From assembly GCF_011075055.1 (NCBI RefSeq), contig NC_058137.1, positions 22,801,463 to 22,865,462 on the forward strand: a DNA stretch of 64,000 bases, read 5' to 3'. The notes under the pieces were generated by a model. The model saw only the letters and a program-made list of their open reading frames with translations, was not told the origin of the DNA and made no database searches. Numbering within the stretch: the first letter of the stretch is position 1; each line of letters starts with the position of its first letter. The DNA comes from Mangifera indica (lineage: Eukaryota; Streptophyta; Magnoliopsida; Sapindales; Anacardiaceae). Position numbers and translations under genes: made by a program. Below, piece by piece: positions 23,206-34,819 of this stretch.

Positions 23206-23686
23206 AGGGGTGTCAGCAGTGGACATTCAACCAAGCATTCTAGGGTTTTACTTTGTTTTGTCTTCCATTAAAACACTATTAGATGATAATAATCTCGTTT
23301 GCCAATTCTAACAGGTAAATAATACAGTATTCTTTTTCCACAAGTCATGATATGACTCACCCTAGTAGCCGGTCATGCAGGCATTTTTGACTTTAAACCA
23401 TATGATCCATTATTTCGCCCAATCCTACACACTATCAAAAAATGAGCATTTATAGGACAAATTTTGATTGTGACTTTTATTTTGAACTTAATTATGTTTG
23501 GTTAGCAAGGCGTGGAAACTTGGTAAGCAAGGCAACACTTGTCAATATTAATCTAAATAAACCATTTTTATATGCATTTAATATAAAATATTTCCCATTT
23601 AGATAGGCCCTGAAGCTTTCCGCGAAAGACACAATATCTTTGTCTTTTACGTGAAGACTACGCATGCATAAAAAAAGCAATATACT

Positions 23687-23997
23687 TGTTATAAAATTAA
23701 TGGCAAAGTAATTGACTTGCCAAATAAAATTATCAAGCCAAAGCACGGCAGAAGGAATAAAGAAACAAGAAGAAGCAGAAAGAAGCAGAAAGAAAGAAAG
23801 AATTGTGTGTAAAATAATAGAGAAAGGGGGGGGTTTATATAGCAGTTTGCCGCCTCCCTTTTTACCTATTACATTGACTAAAACCCATTTTATTTGCTTC
23901 TCCTGCGTCACCTTGCCATTTTCTTCTTGCTCTAATAAATGAATTCCCACTGCCTTTTTTGACTTGCTTTGGTGGAAAGCCACCTGACTTTATAACA
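23687..23997 (-). repeat. 3' LTR of copia element
   Basis: 311 bp with TGTTATAA/TTATAACA ends. It has an 8-G run where the other LTR has 22 G. Next to it inside the element (from 23998, plus-strand CTCCCCTTTGG) is the polypurine tract. Confidence 0.92.
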
Positions 23998-24287
23998 CTC
24001 CCCTTTGGATTTTCATCACTTACAGATAATTATATTAACCTTACTAAGAAAAAACCCAAATAGGATAAAAACTAAAGCAAAGGAATATAATTATTAAATA
24101 TCCTGTAAGTTGACGTTGAACATACTTAAACTGCCTCATTAAAAACCTTACTAAGAAAACTCAGTGAGACAAAACCTAGTGAAGGAAAAAAGAGTACAGT
24201 GCACCTTTTGTCCAATATTGGATAAACTTCAAAATTTTGCCTAATGAACGTTCCCCCTGATGAACGCTCCCCCTCTTTATAGTAGGA

Positions 24288-26156
24288 TTAACTTGGTTGC
24301 TTGTTGAGCAGCCGCATACCGATGTTATACACTAACTTCTCAAATGTTGATGTCGGTAGTGTCTTAGTGAACAAATCTGCAAGATTCTCACTGGATCTGA
24401 TTTGCTTGACATCAATCTTTTTACTCTGCTGGAGCTCATGAGTGTAAAAGAACTTCGGTGAGATATGTTTGGTTCTGTCTCCTTTGATGTACCCACCTTT
24501 AATTTGGGCTATATATGCTGCATTGTCTTCATATAATATGGAAGGAGTGTCTGTTGTAGAAGGAAGACTGCATGCATTCTGAATATAATGGATGACAGAC
24601 CGTAACCATATACATTCTCGGCTGGCTTCATGGAGAGCTAAAATTTCTGAATGATTTGAAGAAGTTGCAACCAAGGTCTGCTTGGTGGAGCGCCATGATA
24701 TAGTTGTGTCATTATAAGTAAAAACATATCCCGTTTGTGAACGGGTCTTATAGGGGTCAGAAAGATAACCAACATCTGCATATCCAACCAAACTAGGATT
24801 TTTAGGGGATTTGGCAGAATAGAATAATCTCAAATCTCTAGCCCCACATAGGTAACGGAGTATATGTTTGATTCCGTTCCAGTGACGACGGGTTGGTGCA
24901 GAGCTAAATCAGGCCAATAAATTAACTGCGAAGGATATATCCGGTCTCGTGCATTGGGCCAAATATAATAAGGCTCAAATGGCATTAAGATATGGTACTT
25001 CAAGACCAAGTATATTTTCATCTTCTTCTTTAGGACGAAATGAATCATTTTTTAGATCAAGAGACCGAACAACCATTGGGGTGCTCAAAGGATAAGCCTT
25101 ATCCATATTAAAACGTTTTAATAATTTTTCAATATACGCTGATTGATGGATAAGTATTCCATTTGAATTGTGTTCGATCTGCAGGTCGAGACAATATTTT
25201 GTTTTCCCCAAATCCTTCATTTCAAATTCTTTTTTCAGATATTCAGCAGTTTTTGAGAGCTCTTCAGGAGTCCCAATTAAATTCATGTCATCAACATAAA
25301 CTGCTACAATAGCAAATCCCGATTCTGACCTTCTGATAAAGACACATGGGCATATAGGGTCATTCACATAACCCTCTTTTTTCAAATATTCACTGAGGCG
25401 ATTGTACCACATACGTTCGGATTGTTTTAATCCGTACAATGATCGTTGTAATTTAATTGAGTACAAGCCTCTTGAATTGACACTTTTTGCTTCAGGTAAT
25501 TTGTATCCTTTAGGGAGTTTCATGTAAATTTCAGTGTCCAAATTTCCATATAAATAAGTAGTAACTACGTCCATTAGACGCATATCCAGTCCTTCAGAGA
25601 CTGTTAAACTGATTAAATATCTGAATGTGATTATATCCATTACAGGTGCATATGTTTCATCAAAGTCTATACCGGACCTTTGGGAAAAGCCTTGGGCTAC
25701 AAGCCTGGCTTTATATTTAGCAATTTCATTTTTCTCATTTCTTTTTCTCACAAATACCCATTTATATCCAACGGGTTGTACGTCTTGAGGTGTTGGAACT
25801 ACAGGCCCAAACACTTGACGTTTTGCTAGGGAAGCTAATTCTGTTTGAATTGCTTCTTCCCATTTAGGAGAATCATGTCTTTGTTTGCACTCAGCCACAG
25901 TACGTGACTCAAAATCATCATCATTCAGAATTTCAGTAGCTACTACAAATGAGAATATATCATCAACTATAATTGTTTCACGATTCCACATTTTTTGTGT
26001 ATGAACATAATTTAAAGATATTTCAATATTCTTATTTTCCTGTTCTTCAGGGGTTTGTGCCACTTCAGGGGCTTGTGCCACTTCAGGGGCTTGAGTCTCT
26101 TCAGGGACTATAACCTCTTCTGGAGAAATATTTGTTTGATTATTTGCCTTTCTTTT
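24288..26156 (-). pseudogene. copia reverse transcriptase and RNase H, broken
   Basis: RT from 26156 down to 24975 shows EEAIQTELASL, GYKWVFVRKR, KARLVAQGF, GIDFDETYAPV, SLYGLKQSERMWYNRL and the catalytic YVDD. RNase H (24833-24288) shows VGYADVGYLSDP, TISWRSTKQTLV, ILYEDNAA, TKHISPKFFY and a normal stop after LLNKQPS. The two are joined by a frameshifted segment at 24830-25050. The N-terminal linker has an 18-bp tandem repeat coding for APEVAQ (about 26046-26095). Confidence 0.9.
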
Positions 26157-27638
26157 TCAAGGAATAGTGTCCTTCGATCCAACAGGTCTACCACGCTTCT
26201 GGCGTGAGATAGATGGATCAGTCACGGCTCGAATGGACTGTTCAACAGTCACATTGATTCTTGCTGGTGTATTAGTAGCTGGAACATGTGATCTTGTCAC
26301 TTTTGCTGTATCAACAAATGCATCAGGCATTTGGTTGACAATAATTTGTAATCGCACTATCCTTTGCACTTCAGTTTCACTTTGGGATGTCCGAGGATTT
26401 AAATGAGACATGGTAGGTACATACCAAGTAAGTTCATGCCTAACTTCAGGAGACATTTTCTTTTCCCCTAAAGATGGGAAAGTTGTCTCATCAAAGTGAC
26501 AATCTGTAAATCGTGCAGTAAAAAGATCACCTGTTAATGGTTCCAGGTACTTAATAATGGATGGTGAATTATATCCAACATATATTCTCAAACGATGTTG
26601 GGGTCCCATTTTTGTGCATTGAGGGGATGCAATAAGGACATATACAGCACAACCAAATATTCTCAAATGAGATACATTAGGTTGGTAACCAAGAACCAAT
26701 TGTAGGGGAGAATATTGATGATAAGAAGAAGGTCACAAGCGAATTAACGCTGCAGCATGTAATATAGCATATCCCCACATAGAAGTAGGTAATTGACTTT
26801 TTAATAATAAAGTACGTGCAATTACCTGAAGTCGTTTTATAAGAGACTCAGCTAATCCATTCTGTGTGTGGACATGTGAGACTGGATGTTCAACCTCAAT
26901 CCCCATAGACATGCAATAATCATCAAATGTTTTGGATGTAAATTCACCAGCATTATCTAATCGTATTGACTTGATCGAATAATCTGCGAAATGTGCCTTT
27001 AATTTGATAATTTGTGCTAACAGTTTAGCAAATGCAACATTTCGAATAGGCAATAAACAAACATGAGACCATCGTGCAGATGCATCAATTAAGACCATAA
27101 AATAACGAAATGACCCACTTGGTGGGTGAATGGGTCCACATATATCCCCTTGAATCCTTTGCAGAAACGATGGGGATTCACCTCCAATTTTGGAGGGGGA
27201 TGGTCTTATTATTAATTTGCCTTGAGAACAGACGGTGCAAAATTGTTCACTAGACAATAAAATTTTATGATTCTGTAATGTATGCCCATGTGAATTTTCA
27301 ACAATCCTACGCATCATTGTAGATCATGGGTGGCCTAAACGATCATACCAAAGCATAAATGCTTTTGGATCAACGAACTTCTGGTTTGATACTGCGTAGG
27401 TCTCAATTGCCTTTATGATTGTATAATACAATCCAGATGATAAAGCAGGCAATTTTTCTAGTATAAGCCTTCTTCCGGAGGCATTACTAGTTATACAGAT
27501 GAATTCTGCACCATTTTCACTCATGGTTTCAAGATGATAACCATTTTTTCTTATATTTTTAAAACTTAGTAGATTTCTTCTGGATCTACTTGAATATAAT
27601 GCATCATTGATGCTTAATTTGGTCCCATTGTTTAACAT
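26157..27638 (-). pseudogene. copia integrase, broken
   Basis: GAG-pre-integrase part (27638-27324) with the HHCC finger split by a TGA at RLGHP|STMMRRI. The core (27317-26733) has catalytic Asp in GDICGPIHPP, Asp in RLDNAGEF and Glu in NGLAESLIK. The C-terminal part (26699-26157) includes the VSHLRIFGCAVYV segment and a VGYNSPSIIKYL domain. Stops at about 26730 and 26156 fit CGA-to-TGA changes. Confidence 0.9.
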
Positions 27639-27639
27639 A

Positions 27640-27830
27640 ATTGTGGCTCTTCCGGAGCCTTCTATCAGATCAATTGATCATGATATGGTGGTTACTTTAG
27701 CTTCAATTAATGCTAAAGCTAAGAAAAATTTCTTTTCTTTAAGAATTGTGTGCGTTGTTGCACTATCCACCAAACATATGTCTCCCACATCAGCTTTTGA
27801 AGTCAACGCTTCAATTTTGGAGTCCATTTC
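27640..27830 (-). pseudogene. copia protease remnant
   Basis: CLVDSATTHTIL (D-S-A in place of D-S-G) starts about 45 bases after an ATG at about 27825 and runs in frame toward GSGRATIMLNNGTKLS, with one stop. It is the N-terminal protease of this element type; no gag or zinc knuckle precedes it. Confidence 0.75.
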
Positions 27831-27982
27831 CTTTCATTTAAAAATTACGTTAGTTGTAACGTACACAAAATATTGAAAGGAAGAGAACATGACAATAAAA
27901 TATAAAATAATATGCATGACTCCAAAATAAATATATATGATGGATTTAATTATAAAAATTTTGGGCATTTCATACTCATAAT

Positions 27983-29216
27983 AACTACTTCTGGTAGTTG
28001 CGTTCACTTCAGGGAACGATGTATAATGAGAAAATATTAATTCAGAATTTCTTTTCTGATATTGCTACTACAGGAGCAAAAATAAAATGTGGAGAATATT
28101 TTATCTTCCACATTCAGGAAAAGATTCTGAATATTACAGAGTTATACTAAATATAGAGTCATTGTATTCATATTTCGGCTTGTAATCCTTCAGGGATATG
28201 ATGCCAAAAGATAATAGCCTTGTATTTGTCCTTCTGGGATATTTTATTTAGTTAGTTTTTCAAGGCTCACAAATTCTAGGTGGAGACTCATGCAAAAAGC
28301 CCATTTAATATTATCCATCTAATTTTAGGAACTTCAGGTTCAATTATTGTCATATTTACAAAACTTCTGGTTTTGTAAACAATATATATGAGTTAATCTT
28401 TGAAACTTCAGGTTCAAATATTATTTCATATTTACAAAACAGCTGATTTTGTAGGAGAAATATTGAGATTAATTTTGGAGGCTTCAGGTCCATATATTAT
28501 CCCATATATACAAAACTTCTGGTTTTGTAATTAGTTTTCAGAATATTATAATACGTATTCTGAGTATGTTTTGGACTTCAAGTCCATATTTTTCACACTT
28601 TATGCAAACTTCAGGTTGCAAAGGTGATATCATTATTAAAATAAAGACTTTGATGAAACTAGGGACTTCCGGCCCATATTTATGAAACTGGGGACTTCCG
28701 GCCCATAAACATGTATTCTCATGATTTTATAAACTTCAAGTTGTAAATCGTAAAACTCAGGACTTTGGGCCCATATATATGATTTTCTCACGATTTTACA
28801 AACTTCAGGTTGTAAATCGGATATAAATAAAAATAAAGATTCAAATAAATAAATATGCGAATAAATAAATATTCAAATAAATGGAATACAATAAAAATAA
28901 ATATTTAAATAATATCAGGACTTCCGGTCCAAATTCTTGGTTTTGTAAACTTCAGGTTACAAGTAATATTTATAACTTCAGGTCACAAATTTATAATTTC
29001 GTAAACTTCGGGTTACGAACGATATTCAGGATTTCAGATCCAAATTCATGATATTCAGGACTGCAGGTCCAGATTCATAATTTTGTAAACTTCAAGTTAC
29101 AAATAAGATTCAGAACTTTAGGTTCAAATTTATGATATTTCAGACTTCAGATCTAGATTCAAGAGTTTCAGGACTTCAGGTCCAGATTTACAATTTTGCA
29201 AACTTCGGGTTGCAAA
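27983..29216 (-). repeat. Array of about 28 covarying short hairpins in the copia leader
   Basis: Short imperfect palindromes recur every 20-60 bp. On the plus strand the loop is TTCAG or ACTTCAGG (variants TTCTG, TTCGG, TTCCG). The stems differ but stay complementary: TTTGTAA/TTACAAA (29082-29103), TTCGTAA/TTACGAA (28998-29019), TTTGCAA/TTGCAAA (29195-29216), TTTACAA/TTGTAAA (28795-28816), GGAC/GTCC (29171-29183), GGAT/ATCC (29029-29041), GAAC/GTTC (29113-29125), ATCC/GGAT (28187-28199), CGTTC/GAACG (28001-28018), AACTAC/GTAGTT (27983-27999). A 10-bp perfect stem lies at 28355-28379. The array occupies the place where gag would be expected. Confidence 0.85.
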
Positions 29217-29356
29217 TATTATATAATTATAAAGAAAAATTAAGCAGAAATATAACATAAATTAAAAGTCAACTGGGATATCATAACTGAGATATCCATA
29301 TTTATAATATTTAAGCAACATAACGGTATAATATAAATATATAATATATCTGAGCT

Positions 29357-29372
29357 GATCGTGCTGATAACG
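29357..29372 (-). other. Primer binding site of copia element
   Basis: On the minus strand the bases after the 5' LTR read CGTTATCAGCACGATC. They lie where a primer site should be and resemble those of other plant copia elements; the tRNA is not certain. Confidence 0.6.
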
Positions 29373-29690
29373 TGTTATAAAATTAATGGCAAAGTAATTG
29401 ACTTGCCAAATAAAATTATTAAGCCAAAGCACGGCAGAAGGAATAAAGAAACAAGAAGAAGCAGAAAGAAAGAAAGAATTGTGTGTAAAATAATAGAGAA
29501 AGGGGGGGGGGGGGGGGGGGGGGTGGTTTATATAGCAGTTTGCCGCCTCCCTTTTTACCTAATACATTGGCTAAAACCCATTTTATTTGCTTCTCCTGCG
29601 TCACCTTGCCATTTTCTTCTTGCTCTAATAAACGAATTCCCACTGCCTTTTTTGACTTGCTTTGGTGGAAAGCCACCTGACTTTATAACA
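29373..29690 (-). repeat. 5' LTR of copia element
   Basis: 318 bp, nearly identical to 23687-23997 except for a 22-G run near 29502-29523 and a few substitutions. Confidence 0.92.
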
Positions 29691-30310
29691 ATGCTTACCT
29701 AATTAAGGGTTTTTTCAAATTTTTCATATATTTAAAGGGTGAAAAGGGGAGATTTGAGATAATTCTTTACAACAGGAAGAAAAGTTAGAATTGGTCTTTT
29801 CAAATTTTGTAGAGCGTAGTATTATACGTATAAAATTTATGTATAAAAAAATTACATAAACTAATATAACAATTATTTAATAGAGATAATATGATAGTAT
29901 TAATATATGACAAATAATAAAATATTATCATATCATTATTATATTAGTCTGTTTAATTATTTTATGCATATAATATTATTATTTTATAAATTTGATTGAA
30001 AAATGTTTATATGCATCCAATAAAAATTTTGAACCTGACTTGGCTAATAATTCAAGTGGTTCTTAAAAATTCAATAAAATAATACATCAAACAATATTTT
30101 ATTTATATACATATATATTTTACATAATTTAAATATATAAATAATATATCATCATATAATTAAATATTATTTTATCTTTAATTTAAAATCATATAATAAT
30201 ATATCGTTTATATATATAAATTATGCACACATAATTTTATTAAATTATATTACAAAGGAGAACCACATGCACCTTAATTTCTCTTGGCCAAAAGACTTTT
30301 TCCCACTCAA
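29691..30310. other. AT-rich intergenic DNA
   Basis: No gene or clear repeat seen between the copia element and the foldback upstream of UGT4. Confidence 0.5.
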
Positions 30311-30312
30311 TG

Positions 30313-31016
30313 TGTAATACCCTTAACTTTCAAAAATCTAAATACCTACTTATAATACCATTTTTATTAAAAATCTTAATTAGGGTTAATAATTATTTAA
30401 TCAAAAAATTAAAAAACTAAATTTTATCACATTCTCCCTTCAATTTGAAAATCTCATAATTTTTCTCTCAAAATTTCTTTCAAAGTTTGAAAAGTGGCAT
30501 TTTTCCCCAAAGATTTTTTTCCCTTTTCCCCAATGAAGATCTGCCTTCTTTGACCGTTAGTTGTCCTCCTTCCTATCTTATCTCTCCCTCTAGGTCTCTC
30601 TCTCTTTTCTCTTTGGCCATGAATAGATGAAAATCGTCTGAAAATCTATACAATTTTTATCTTTTGAAAATCCAAAAGAAAGTCAATTGGATTTTCAAAC
30701 AAAAATCGTCTGGATTTTCAAAATCCAGACGATTTTTGTCAATCTATGGCCATAAAAAAAAGGAAGAGAAACTAAGACGCAGGATGGCTAATGACTAGAG
30801 ATGACAGATCTTCGTTAGAGAAAAAAGAAAAAAATCTTAGAGGAAAATTATTATTTTTCAAATTTTTTGTAGAAGAAATTACACTTGGGAAAAAAATGTG
30901 ATAAATTTTTAATTTTTTAAATTTTTTTAGTAAGTAATGATTTTACCCTAATCCTAATACATAAATTATCTCATGGGGGTGTATTTGAATTTTTCAAAAT
31001 CAAAGGGGAGTATTAA
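30313..31016. mobile_element. Foldback/MITE-like inverted repeat upstream of UGT4
   Basis: The left end TAATACCC...TTTCAAAAATCTAAATAC is mirrored at the right end (reverse complement TAATACTCCCC...TTGAAAAATTCAAATAC), with further imperfect pairing inward. The centre holds a perfect inverted pair around GTCTGGATTTTC / GAAAATCCAGAC at 30708-30731. No coding. It ends about 170 bp before the UGT4 ATG. A similarly organised element precedes UGT5. Confidence 0.6.
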
Positions 31017-31114
31017 GATGTTACTGTATATTGGATGGGAACTGGTGTTTTGGCCATTTCTCTTACCTTTTCTTTCTCGCTGTTACCAAACAACTTGCAT
31101 CATCATCCCTCGCT

Positions 31115-31122
31115 TATTTATA
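31115..31122 (+). promoter_or_regulatory. TATA box of UGT4
   Basis: TATTTATA 61 bp before the ATG, in a segment shared with UGT3 (19879-19886). Confidence 0.55.
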
Positions 31123-31182
31123 CTGCCTTTCCCTTAATTGAATTTAACTCACAAATATCAAAAGCAATCATCCACTGCTTCA

Positions 31183-32637
31183 ATGAACAACAAATTTGAG
31201 TTAGTCTTCATTCCTGCACCAGGCGTCGGCCACCTTGTCTCCATCATGGAGCTGGCCAAGCTTCTCATCCACCGCCACCACCGCCTCTCCATCACCGTCC
31301 TCGTCATGAAAGTACCGTCAGACTCTAAAAGTAATGCCTATCTCGACTCACTCTCTGTCGATAACCGTGTCAACATTGTTTATCTCCCCAACGATGACCT
31401 TCAACGATTCAAACCCATGCGCGTCATCCCTTCTATCATTGAATTGCATAAACCCCTCTTCAAAGAAGCTGTCTCTAAGCTTGTTCTCTCCAAGTCAGCC
31501 TCCGATGACTCACCTAAACTCGTTGGGTTTGTTCTCGACATGTTTTGCACAAGCATGATTGATGTTGCTGATGAGTTTGGAGTTCCAAGCTATATTTTCT
31601 TTACAACGGGTGCAGCTTTGCTGGGTTTGATGCTTCACTTGCAGGCTCTTCATGATGAGCAGAACAAACAAACTGTTGATTTGAAAGACTCGGATTCTGA
31701 ATTGGAAGTACCGAGTCTCGTCAACAAACTTCCTGCTAAGGTTTTGCCTTCTGTGTACTTCGGGGAAGAATGGTCTATGGTTATGTTTGAGCTAGCGAGG
31801 GCGTTCCGAAGAGTAAAAGGTATTCTTGTAAATTCGTTTGTGGAGCTGGAATCTTTTGCCGTCAAGTCTTTGTCTAGTGGTGAAGACAACATCCCACCCG
31901 TTTATCCTGTGGGGCCCATTTTGAATCTTGATGGTAATTGCATCGATTTGGAATCAACTGAGTCCAAAACAAAAGCAGAAATCATCGAGTGGCTTGATGA
32001 TCAACCACCGTCATCGGTTGTGTTTTTATGCTTCGGGAGCGAGGGAAGCTTTGAGGAGGATCAGGTGAAAGAGATTGCGTACGCGCTTGAACAGAGTGGG
32101 CATCGGTTCTTGTGGTCTCTTCGTCAACCTCCATCCAAGGGCCAGTTTGCTTCTCCAAGTGACTACACTAATCTAACAGACGTGTTACCGGAAGGGTTTC
32201 TTGAACGAACAGCCGGGGTTGGAAAAGTAATCGGGTGGGCGCCACAAGTGTCGGTGTTAGCCCACAAGGCGATCGGAGGATTCTTATCGCATTGTGGATG
32301 GAATTCAACACTGGAGAGCATATGGTTTGGAGTTGCCATTGCCACATGGCCTATGTATGCAGAGCAACAATTCAATGCGTTTGAGTTGGTGATTGAGTTA
32401 GGATCAGCTGTTGAAATTAAAATGGATTATAGGAAGGAGTTGTCGACGGAGAATCAAATAGTGTTAAGGGCAGGGGAGATAGAGAGAGGGATTAGGAAAT
32501 TGATGGAGGACGATAATAAGATAAGGGAAAGAGTGAAGGAGATGCGCGAAAAGAGTAGAAAAGCTATGATGGATGGTGGATCTTCATTTACTTCATTGGG
32601 TTGCTTCATTGATGATGTTATGAGCAATTTGTCATAA
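31183..32637 (+). CDS. UDP-glycosyltransferase UGT4 (UGT71-like)
   Basis: Intact single-exon gene of 484 residues, the full-length partner of UGT3. Catalytic His17 (GVGHL) and Asp119 (FVLDM). The PSPG box runs from Trp352 to Gln395 with HCGWNS at 370-375; the AEQQ ending suggests UDP-glucose. Ala385 (FGVAIATW) replaces the nearly invariant Pro at PSPG position 34, as in UGT3. The start was set at the first ATG, in a CAATG context shared with UGT3; a TTG-initiated extension upstream is not credible. Promoter and 3' flank match UGT3 for about 1.8 kb, showing a local gene duplication distinct from the A/B block event. Confidence 0.95.
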   Translation: MNNKFELVFIPAPGVGHLVSIMELAKLLIHRHHRLSITVLVMKVPSDSKSNAYLDSLSVDNRVNIVYLPNDDLQRFKPMRVIPSIIELHKPLFKEAVSKLVLSKSASDDSPKLVGFVLDMFCTSMIDVADEFGVPSYIFFTTGAALLGLMLHLQALHDEQNKQTVDLKDSDSELEVPSLVNKLPAKVLPSVYFGEEWSMVMFELARAFRRVKGILVNSFVELESFAVKSLSSGEDNIPPVYPVGPILNLDGNCIDLESTESKTKAEIIEWLDDQPPSSVVFLCFGSEGSFEEDQVKEIAYALEQSGHRFLWSLRQPPSKGQFASPSDYTNLTDVLPEGFLERTAGVGKVIGWAPQVSVLAHKAIGGFLSHCGWNSTLESIWFGVAIATWPMYAEQQFNAFELVIELGSAVEIKMDYRKELSTENQIVLRAGEIERGIRKLMEDDNKIRERVKEMREKSRKAMMDGGSSFTSLGCFIDDVMSNLS

Positions 32638-33844
32638 AGTTTGGACCAGAACATAGAACAAGGATCAAATTTTACAAGAATAAATTGATTTTGGGTAGAA
32701 AAGCACTATTTATATCAATTAGGAGTGAAAATCTCTTTGACTAAACCTTAGGTGGGATATGTAATTTTATTTTTTTAATAATAATAATAATAATTAAACT
32801 GTTATACATGGTGAATTTTTTCACCACATGAATTTGATTTTGCCCAAAAGATAATATGAAGGCATTAAATACTTTGGAAAATTGACTTTAAAGAGAGTCA
32901 TTTTTGTTGGCTGGAGGGACGACAAAATTTCCTATAAATATCCCTCTCCTCTCTTCATGTAAGATATATGCACTTCTTCACTTAAAGCTTTCTTGTTTCA
33001 TCCTTTTACTTCTTGTTATCATTTCCTAAGCCTACCTTCTATTCCATAAAAATTTAGTTATAGTTTCTATTATTCAGTTAATTCTATTATATTTAATGTT
33101 AAATAATACTAAAGTTATTAATTCTTTTATTGGCTTAATTATAAAAATTTATTAATATAAATTTATGAGAACAAATTTATAAAAAGGTAAGGAGAAAATA
33201 AATAAATGTAATATTATTTTAAAGTATTTAAAGCAAATGACTCTTTCTTCCCCAAGGCTTGATAAAATCAAGAGATTATCACTCTTTAAATTTGAAAAAA
33301 ATTATTTTCTCAACTGTTTATTAAATTGAAAATCTTTGTTAATTTTTTTTATAAAATTGTTGAAGTGATTAAAAAAAAAACCAATAGGCTAGTTAATATT
33401 TTGCCCTTAAAATTTTATTAAAAATATTTTTACCCCTAATTCATATTAATTTAAATAAAAATTGTAAAAAATAAATTTAAAATTTAATGGTTGTTATGAC
33501 ATTCATACCACGTGACAAATAAAATTACACTAATTAGAGAAATTTTGAATGAAATTACATCCAATCAATGAGATTCTCCAATGGTGAAAAAGAAGTAGGT
33601 AGGAAGTGATTAAAGGGGGGGAAATGAAAAAAAATAAAGTATTCAAGGTTAAAATATAATTTGTTTGTGAGCATAAATAATATTAATCTTATTATAATAT
33701 TTACACAAAATTATACAAATACCTTTTGAACTATTAAACTTAACAACTGATTAAATTTTTTTTTTTCAATTCATAATCTCATATTCAAAATCTCACATTA
33801 AAAAAGTGAATTCAAAAATATGTATTTAAATCAATATATACTTG
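32638..33844. other. Intergenic, UGT4 to block B
   Basis: The first 170 bp match the UGT3 3' flank. A TATAAATA sequence near 32933, followed by a CT-rich stretch (32940-33040), looks promoter-like but no ORF follows. The rest is AT-rich without a recognisable gene. Confidence 0.45.
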
Positions 33845-34568
33845 TTTTTTGTTCTTGAGTCGATAGATTATTGTATTTTTTGTCCATGAGTTTGATGAAA
33901 TTTTAAGGGTTTTTTTTTTTTTTTCAGAAGTTACAACGTATTACACTAAACCTTTTGCTAATAAATTAAACTTTGAATGAAAGTAAATGTAAGATTTTAA
34001 AATATTAGAGGATTGATACAATTTTTATTAGCATCTTCAAGGGTCTATACTCAAAATCTAGAAGCTAAGGGGGCCAGATGTGAAAACTTAGTTTGAATAA
34101 TATCTTATGGAATGTAACTTGATAAATTATGAAGAATCATTTATCATTAATAATGAAAAATTATTATAAATATATATTATTTGAAAGATTATTAAATATA
34201 AATTATTATTATATTTAACTAAATTATCATATATAAATAATAAAATATTAGTTACTATTTTATTTAAATATCTTCAATGATTATTATGTATACATTATTT
34301 TTGTGTTGATTGGACAAACATGAATTATGTACTTTATAAAATATTTTTAATATTAATAATATATTATAAGTTTTTCAATATTCAAATTATAAAATAATTT
34401 AATTAAATTATTTTTTCAGTTATTATTTTATTGTTAATATTTTTTAAAATATTTTCAAAATTATTTTTTATTTTAACTGAAAATGAAAATATTTTTATCT
34501 AAAAAATTCAATATATAAAAATCAAATTATAATAAAATTAAGAATATATAAGTAATTCTCTAATACTT

Positions 34569-34733
34569 AAAATATGGTAAGTATATTTATGGATAGATAA
34601 TAAAAGATAATGGTCAAATATGGTATGTAGGCTTTCAATATGGTAAGATATTTTTAAAAAATGGTAAAATATTGAAAAATATATGAATATGGTATGTAAA
34701 ATATTAATAAATATGGTAATCAAAATATGGTAT
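34569..34733 (+). repeat. AATATGGTA repeats upstream of UGT1B
   Basis: The same motif series as in front of UGT1A, with one additional copy at 34724-34732. Confidence 0.55.
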
Positions 34734-34819
34734 GTAATTTTTCAATTTACATAATAAAAAACCAAATGGAACCAAAGTTTCATCTAATATTACTCATCCA
34801 AACGCATCCACTGCCCCCA

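Larger units (their letters stand above)
23682..29695 (-). mobile_element. Ty1/copia LTR retrotransposon, gag-less, minus strand
   Basis: Element 23687-29690 (6004 bp), flanked by ATACT and ATGCT, a near-perfect 5-bp target duplication. LTRs of 311 and 318 bp end TGTTATAA...TTATAACA. Order along the minus strand: 5' LTR (29373-29690), primer site, a 1.2-kb array of short hairpins, a protease remnant, integrase, RT, RNase H, polypurine tract, 3' LTR. Integrase before RT defines Ty1/copia. No gag domain or zinc knuckle is seen. Stops separate the integrase and RT parts, and a frameshift near 24.83-25.05 kb splits RT from RNase H. It could only move with help from a relative. Confidence 0.93.

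Noticed and set aside
27960..29230. CRISPR-like array
   Set aside because: Repeats are palindromic with variable stems and irregular spacing inside a plant retrotransposon; there are no constant repeats or unique spacers.
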